From Agaricus subrufescens (Eukaryota; Basidiomycota; Agaricomycetes; Agaricales; Agaricaceae), in contig CM057061.1 in NCBI GenBank assembly GCA_029945375.1, positions 1,736,001 through 1,800,000 on the forward strand: a stretch of DNA of 64,000 nucleotides, written 5' to 3'. Below are positions 60,554 to 64,000 of the stretch, piece after piece; the first letter of the stretch is position 1, and each line of letters starts with the position of its first letter. Both the position numbers and the translations under genes were made by a program. The notes below the pieces were generated by a model that had not been told where the DNA came from, did not search any database, and saw only the letters and a list, made by a program, of their open reading frames with translations.

Positions 60554-62260
60554 CTCAGTATGACTGGCAGTACGAGACTGTCCCCCAGCCAAACCTGAAC
60601 AACCGCGCCATCTCGTGGCCCCGTGGCAAGGCAAGCGCAGTTTGTGCAGGCGTCTATCACAATTAACCCAGGCAGATCCTTGGTGGTTCCAGTGCAATGA
60701 CCGCCATGTACGTCGTACGTCCTGCTTCTTATGAGGTAGATGCTTGGAAGAACATCATCGCCCCAGAAGACAGTGATGGTGCCCTCAAATGGGGCTGGGA
60801 TGAATATTTTCTGCTATGAAACGCTCCGAGAATTTCACGAATCCACGAGACGACGTGGCCAGTATCGGCCACATTCAGTGGGATGCTTCAGTCTACAACA
60901 GCGGTGGGCCACTGTCAATGTCGTACCCAGCTGTGTATGTCTGCTGTGTGTCCGTACCCTCTCTACATACTCATCCTTCGTTCTGTTTAGCATGATGCAG
61001 CCTGTCGGCAATTGCACATCCTCCTTTTCGGTGTTCCACCTCTCGTAACCCCAAATAATGGATCAACCCTTGGAGCGTTTGTCACGCCTTCTACGGTCAA
61101 TCTAACAAATTGGACATGCTCTTACGCCTGCTCTGCCTACGTCCAAACTGCGGGAGACATCCACAACACCAATTCCGACTTTGCTGTACGTCTGGCCTTT
61201 TCTTTTATTTCTTATTGTTGGGAATAACAATTTCCTTTAGACCTCGACCGAATTTGAAGCATCTATCAACGAAGCGGTCGCCTTTGTCAACCTCACTAAT
61301 CTGTTCGGCCCCGTCGGTGCAGATGCTTTTTAAAAACAAATTATTTCTAGTTATGATGATCCGTCTTCGGCACTCTCTCAATTGACATCCTCAGATGTAA
61401 AGGAAGGATATAAAACCATTTACAAATTTCTTTCAAACGACTTTATGAACGCCGGTGGACCACACGTCAAGATATTGTTAGATTTGATGGGCGCTGGTAC
61501 GATAAACATTCAAGCTGCGCTACAGCATCCTTTCAGTGTCGGACGATTGTGGATCCAATCCCCTGATCCACTTGAAGATGTCTTGATTGACCCCGGCTAT
61601 TTCTCTCATTTTGCTGGTACGCTCTCAAGTACCTTTCCAACTACCTCACTCATGAACTGACTTGTTTCACTCTTAGACATCATAACTTTACGACAAGCAA
61701 TCAAAGTCATTCATGCACTAGGTCAAGTTCTAACCTCAAATTCGACAGGTGGACCTTTGATAGCAGAGGAACTATCACCTGGTCCGGCTGTTGTTACGGA
61801 TCAAGATGTTGAAGGGTGGTTGAGAGATCAAGTGTCATTGCAATTTCATCCTAGTTCGAGTTGTGGGATGATGCCTCGAGATCAAGGGGGTGTTGTCGAC
61901 TCAAAACTCAAGGTTTATGGTTCTGGTACGATTTTCTAATTTCAATCGCCTCTTGCAAACAATCTCTGACCTCTTTTGCAACCTTTGTTTTTTATAGCTA
62001 ATGTGAGAATTGTCGATGCATCGGTGTTTCCCTTTGATTTTGCTGCACATGTGAGTAACTCGATTTGTTCGTAATGCAGGGTAGTGAATGACATTCGTAC
62101 TCTTTAGGTCGCTGTGGTGACATATGGTTTGGCAGAGCAAGCATCAGCGATTCTACAAGAGGAATCGTTCACCGTTCCAAGTAATGATTGTAAATTGTAT
62201 CTCGTTGCGTATAATGATGACGGTGGTGGTGGTGGTACAATTACTGATAGGGCTGTAACA
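60554..62260 (+). pseudogene. GMC-C: decayed GMC oxidoreductase
   Basis: Close relative of GMC-B with multiple lesions. Exon 1, including the FAD-binding motif, and part of exon 2 are deleted: sequence like 54991-55020 runs straight into sequence like 55470. The intron 2 donor is GC (gcaagc). One base is missing near 60805 in exon 3, causing a frameshift. The span from the middle of exon 4 to the middle of exon 5 is deleted at about 61140. CAA has become TAA in exon 6 near 61330. Exons 6-9 otherwise still show SVGRLWIQSPDP, QFHPSSSCGM and VYGSG. It cannot encode a functional enzyme. Confidence 0.88.
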
Positions 62261-62556
62261 TTGTGTATCTTATTTTTTGATTGCTCTGATATTTGTGGTG
62301 GTTTGCTGTACGCAGTCCTAGTCATTTCAGTCTGTGACACGCAATCAAAGTGGCAGTAGTTTCAAATAGAAGCACATAGCGAGCAAAATCACAAGCAAGT
62401 ACATACATAACGACAATACTATAGAAGTACGAAAAAGCGAGATGGGCTAGTTTGACTGAGAACACATCCTCACTATTATTTTATACATTTCATAATAACA
62501 GAGACGTGAATTGAAATAGAATAAAACTCGGGATTCTGCTGGGCTTCCGGCACTGC
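62261..62556. other. Convergent 3' flank GMC-C/MP-2
   Basis: Copy of 57574-57894; no gene is seen. Confidence 0.45.
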
Positions 62557-63649
62557 TCATGCTTTCTCCTCAATAGTATCGTCATGCTTCGCTTCAGTAT
62601 TCACGGCTGGGGCACTCATGGAAAGGGCACATGCAACCACGACAACGGAGATGACGCCTTCGATGACGACAGTAGCAAGCAATAGTGCAGCGTAGTCAAT
62701 CGCAGGCCCTAAATTACGAAACATAAACCCTGTTTTAATTACTCCATGAATGCCGCCAACTAGGAGTATCGGCCCGACGACAGAACTAGTGATATTAATT
62801 ATCTTGTGTGATAAAGGAAGTTAGGATTAGGAAGCTATGGTTTTCTGAATGACATACCTTGTCCTGTTTGTTGCCATTAGAGAACCGAGCACGAGCAATG
62901 GACGCGGATATCGCCACGTCTATGCTAGCAAGGAGTCCAAGGACTGCGAATGCGAGATCGATATTCTCAATTGTAAAGAAGTTCCCAAAAGGGTTTGTTC
63001 CCGCTACAATATCCTCTGCAACGCCAAGGAAAAGCATGACTGTCAAGATTAGACCTTCTAGAAATGTTTTCAAGTTGAGGACATTTTCTTGGCGGTTCAG
63101 CTGGTATCTTTGTCGGTATGCGATGATGGTGAGGAATGTGCCGTAGAGTAAGATGACAGACAATTGGCTGAAAAACTCCATTACAACACCGAGGGTGAAT
63201 ACTGTGAAAAAGACGTTCTTGAATTGACCGATATATACCGCCCGAAGCACATTGCTTGTTGTGTATGTCACGGTGTAAAACACCAAGAGCATGGAGAATA
63301 GAACTCCAACGTTGCGAGCCAGAGCGAGTCTACCGTCTTGGGAGCGAAAATACTTGAAGCGTGCCAGAGCGCGGATAAGCTGAAGGGCGGTAATGACAGC
63401 AATGATAATACAGAAGGCAAAAGCCGCATCAAGCACCGGGGGAAGGTCAAGCCCAGAGCTGGCAGCATCTCCGATGTCTGACCCGGCATCAGCACCGTTA
63501 GAAATCGTTCCCCCCTCTCCTTCTCCATCGCTTTTCCCCCCTCCTCCTTCTCCATCGCCACCTTTGCTTCGACCAAGTACCCCTGCAATGTGGAAAAACA
63601 GATAAAGATAAAGCAATAGACTACTGACGCGTTGTGAGTAGTTCGACAT
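62557..63649 (-). CDS. MP-2: multi-pass membrane protein, paralog of MP-1
   Basis: Two minus-strand exons: 63649..62858 and 62802..62557; 345 residues, the same exon sizes as MP-1. N-terminal hydrophobic segment (LLLYLYLFFHIAGVLG), Gly/Glu-rich stretch, and about seven hydrophobic helices in the same order. Differences cluster in the helix 2-3 region (RAVYIGQFKNVFFTVFTLGVV, compare QAVFISQFEIDFFGAFTLGIV) and in the loop AGTNPFGNFFTIEN. An intact frame beside a decayed GMC partner suggests the membrane protein is under separate selection or the duplication is recent. Function unknown; plasma membrane or endomembrane by inference. Confidence 0.82.
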
Positions 63650-63703
63650 AGCACGGTCAATAATGGGGTGATAGGTCCTCTTTGGAGCTGAGCTGTCTTT
63701 ATT

Positions 63704-64000
63704 TCACCTGGTAGATGTATAGCCTCGATCATTGTTATGCCAAGACAAAGAAGTCCTTTTTTCGGAGCCTGGCAGTCGTTGAATCAACCTGTCTGTATGG
63801 TAGACACTGCCTCCAGCGGTCATGCGGCCACTTCTTTGGCTTGATGACAAGTACCTTAATGCTTAATATATATCCTTCCCCACGACTGGATTAGATGCTT
63901 TTAAATACTGACCGGAAATTCTTTCTCGCCTCGGAAGATTTGTATTTTAGAACATTCTGGATTTCGCGGAGAAGCTGTTCAACAGGCAACAAATAGGTAA
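63704..64000 (-). other. Short conserved frame upstream of MP-2 (cut by window)
   Basis: Copy of 59043-59367: the same stop position 54 nt before the MP ATG in the same frame, the same splice sites, and an upstream exon reading TYLLPVEQLLREIQNVL and on to KNFR. The start lies beyond the window. Confidence 0.4.

Larger units (their letters stand above)
60554..64000. repeat. Segmental duplication unit 2 (GMC-C pseudogene + MP-2)
   Basis: Second copy of 55470-59367, running to the window edge. The MP half is conserved and intact; the GMC half is decayed. Confidence 0.8.

Overview
The window is genomic DNA of a filamentous basidiomycete, most likely an Agaricomycete. The evidence is multi-exon genes with GT-AG introns of about 45-60 nt, an expanded family of NACHT NTPases, secreted GMC oxidoreductases of the aryl-alcohol-oxidase type, a Kre9/Knh1-like cell-wall protein, and fungal-type retro- and DNA transposons. 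I cannot name the genus from sequence alone. All exon models below come from splice signals, frame and comparison between paralogs inside the window.

Positions 1-50.9 kb hold a tandem, same-strand array of eleven NACHT/STAND (NLR-like) genes, called NLR-1 to NLR-11 here. Nine (NLR-2 to NLR-10) share one six-exon layout: a short basic exon 1, a G/N-rich exon 2, a roughly 1.32 kb NACHT exon 3, and three small exons giving a conserved C-terminal region of about 195 residues with no WD40, ankyrin or TPR repeats. NLR-1 is cut by the window edge, NLR-3 is split by a retroelement, and NLR-11 is C-terminally truncated with a proline-rich N-terminus. Decayed NLR pieces lie between genes, so the array looks like birth-and-death evolution of a putative intracellular recognition or cell-death receptor family (role inferred from the family).

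Inside the array sit: a 5.2 kb tyrosine-recombinase (DIRS/Ngaro-like) retrotransposon in exon 2 of NLR-3; an intact 13-exon secreted type-B carboxylesterase; two copies of a small secreted Kre9/Knh1-like gene within a roughly 2 kb segmental duplication; and a DNA transposon at 39285-43389 with about 97-bp terminal inverted repeats (CAG...CTG) and a perfect 8-bp target duplication. That transposon carries one zinc-finger-like protein gene. A deleted 1109-bp relative, with its own perfect 8-bp target duplication, sits inside its left TIR. The outer element lies 43 bp upstream of the NLR-9 start codon.

Positions 52.3-64 kb are a different neighbourhood: two intact GMC oxidoreductase genes, one GMC pseudogene, and two intact genes plus one relic of a multi-pass membrane protein. 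A convergent GMC(+)/membrane-protein(-) pair is duplicated as a block of about 3.8 kb (55.5-59.4 and 60.6-64.0 kb); the second GMC copy has decayed. The NLR array, the esterase and the oxidoreductases show no evident pathway link; each block is explained by local duplication.
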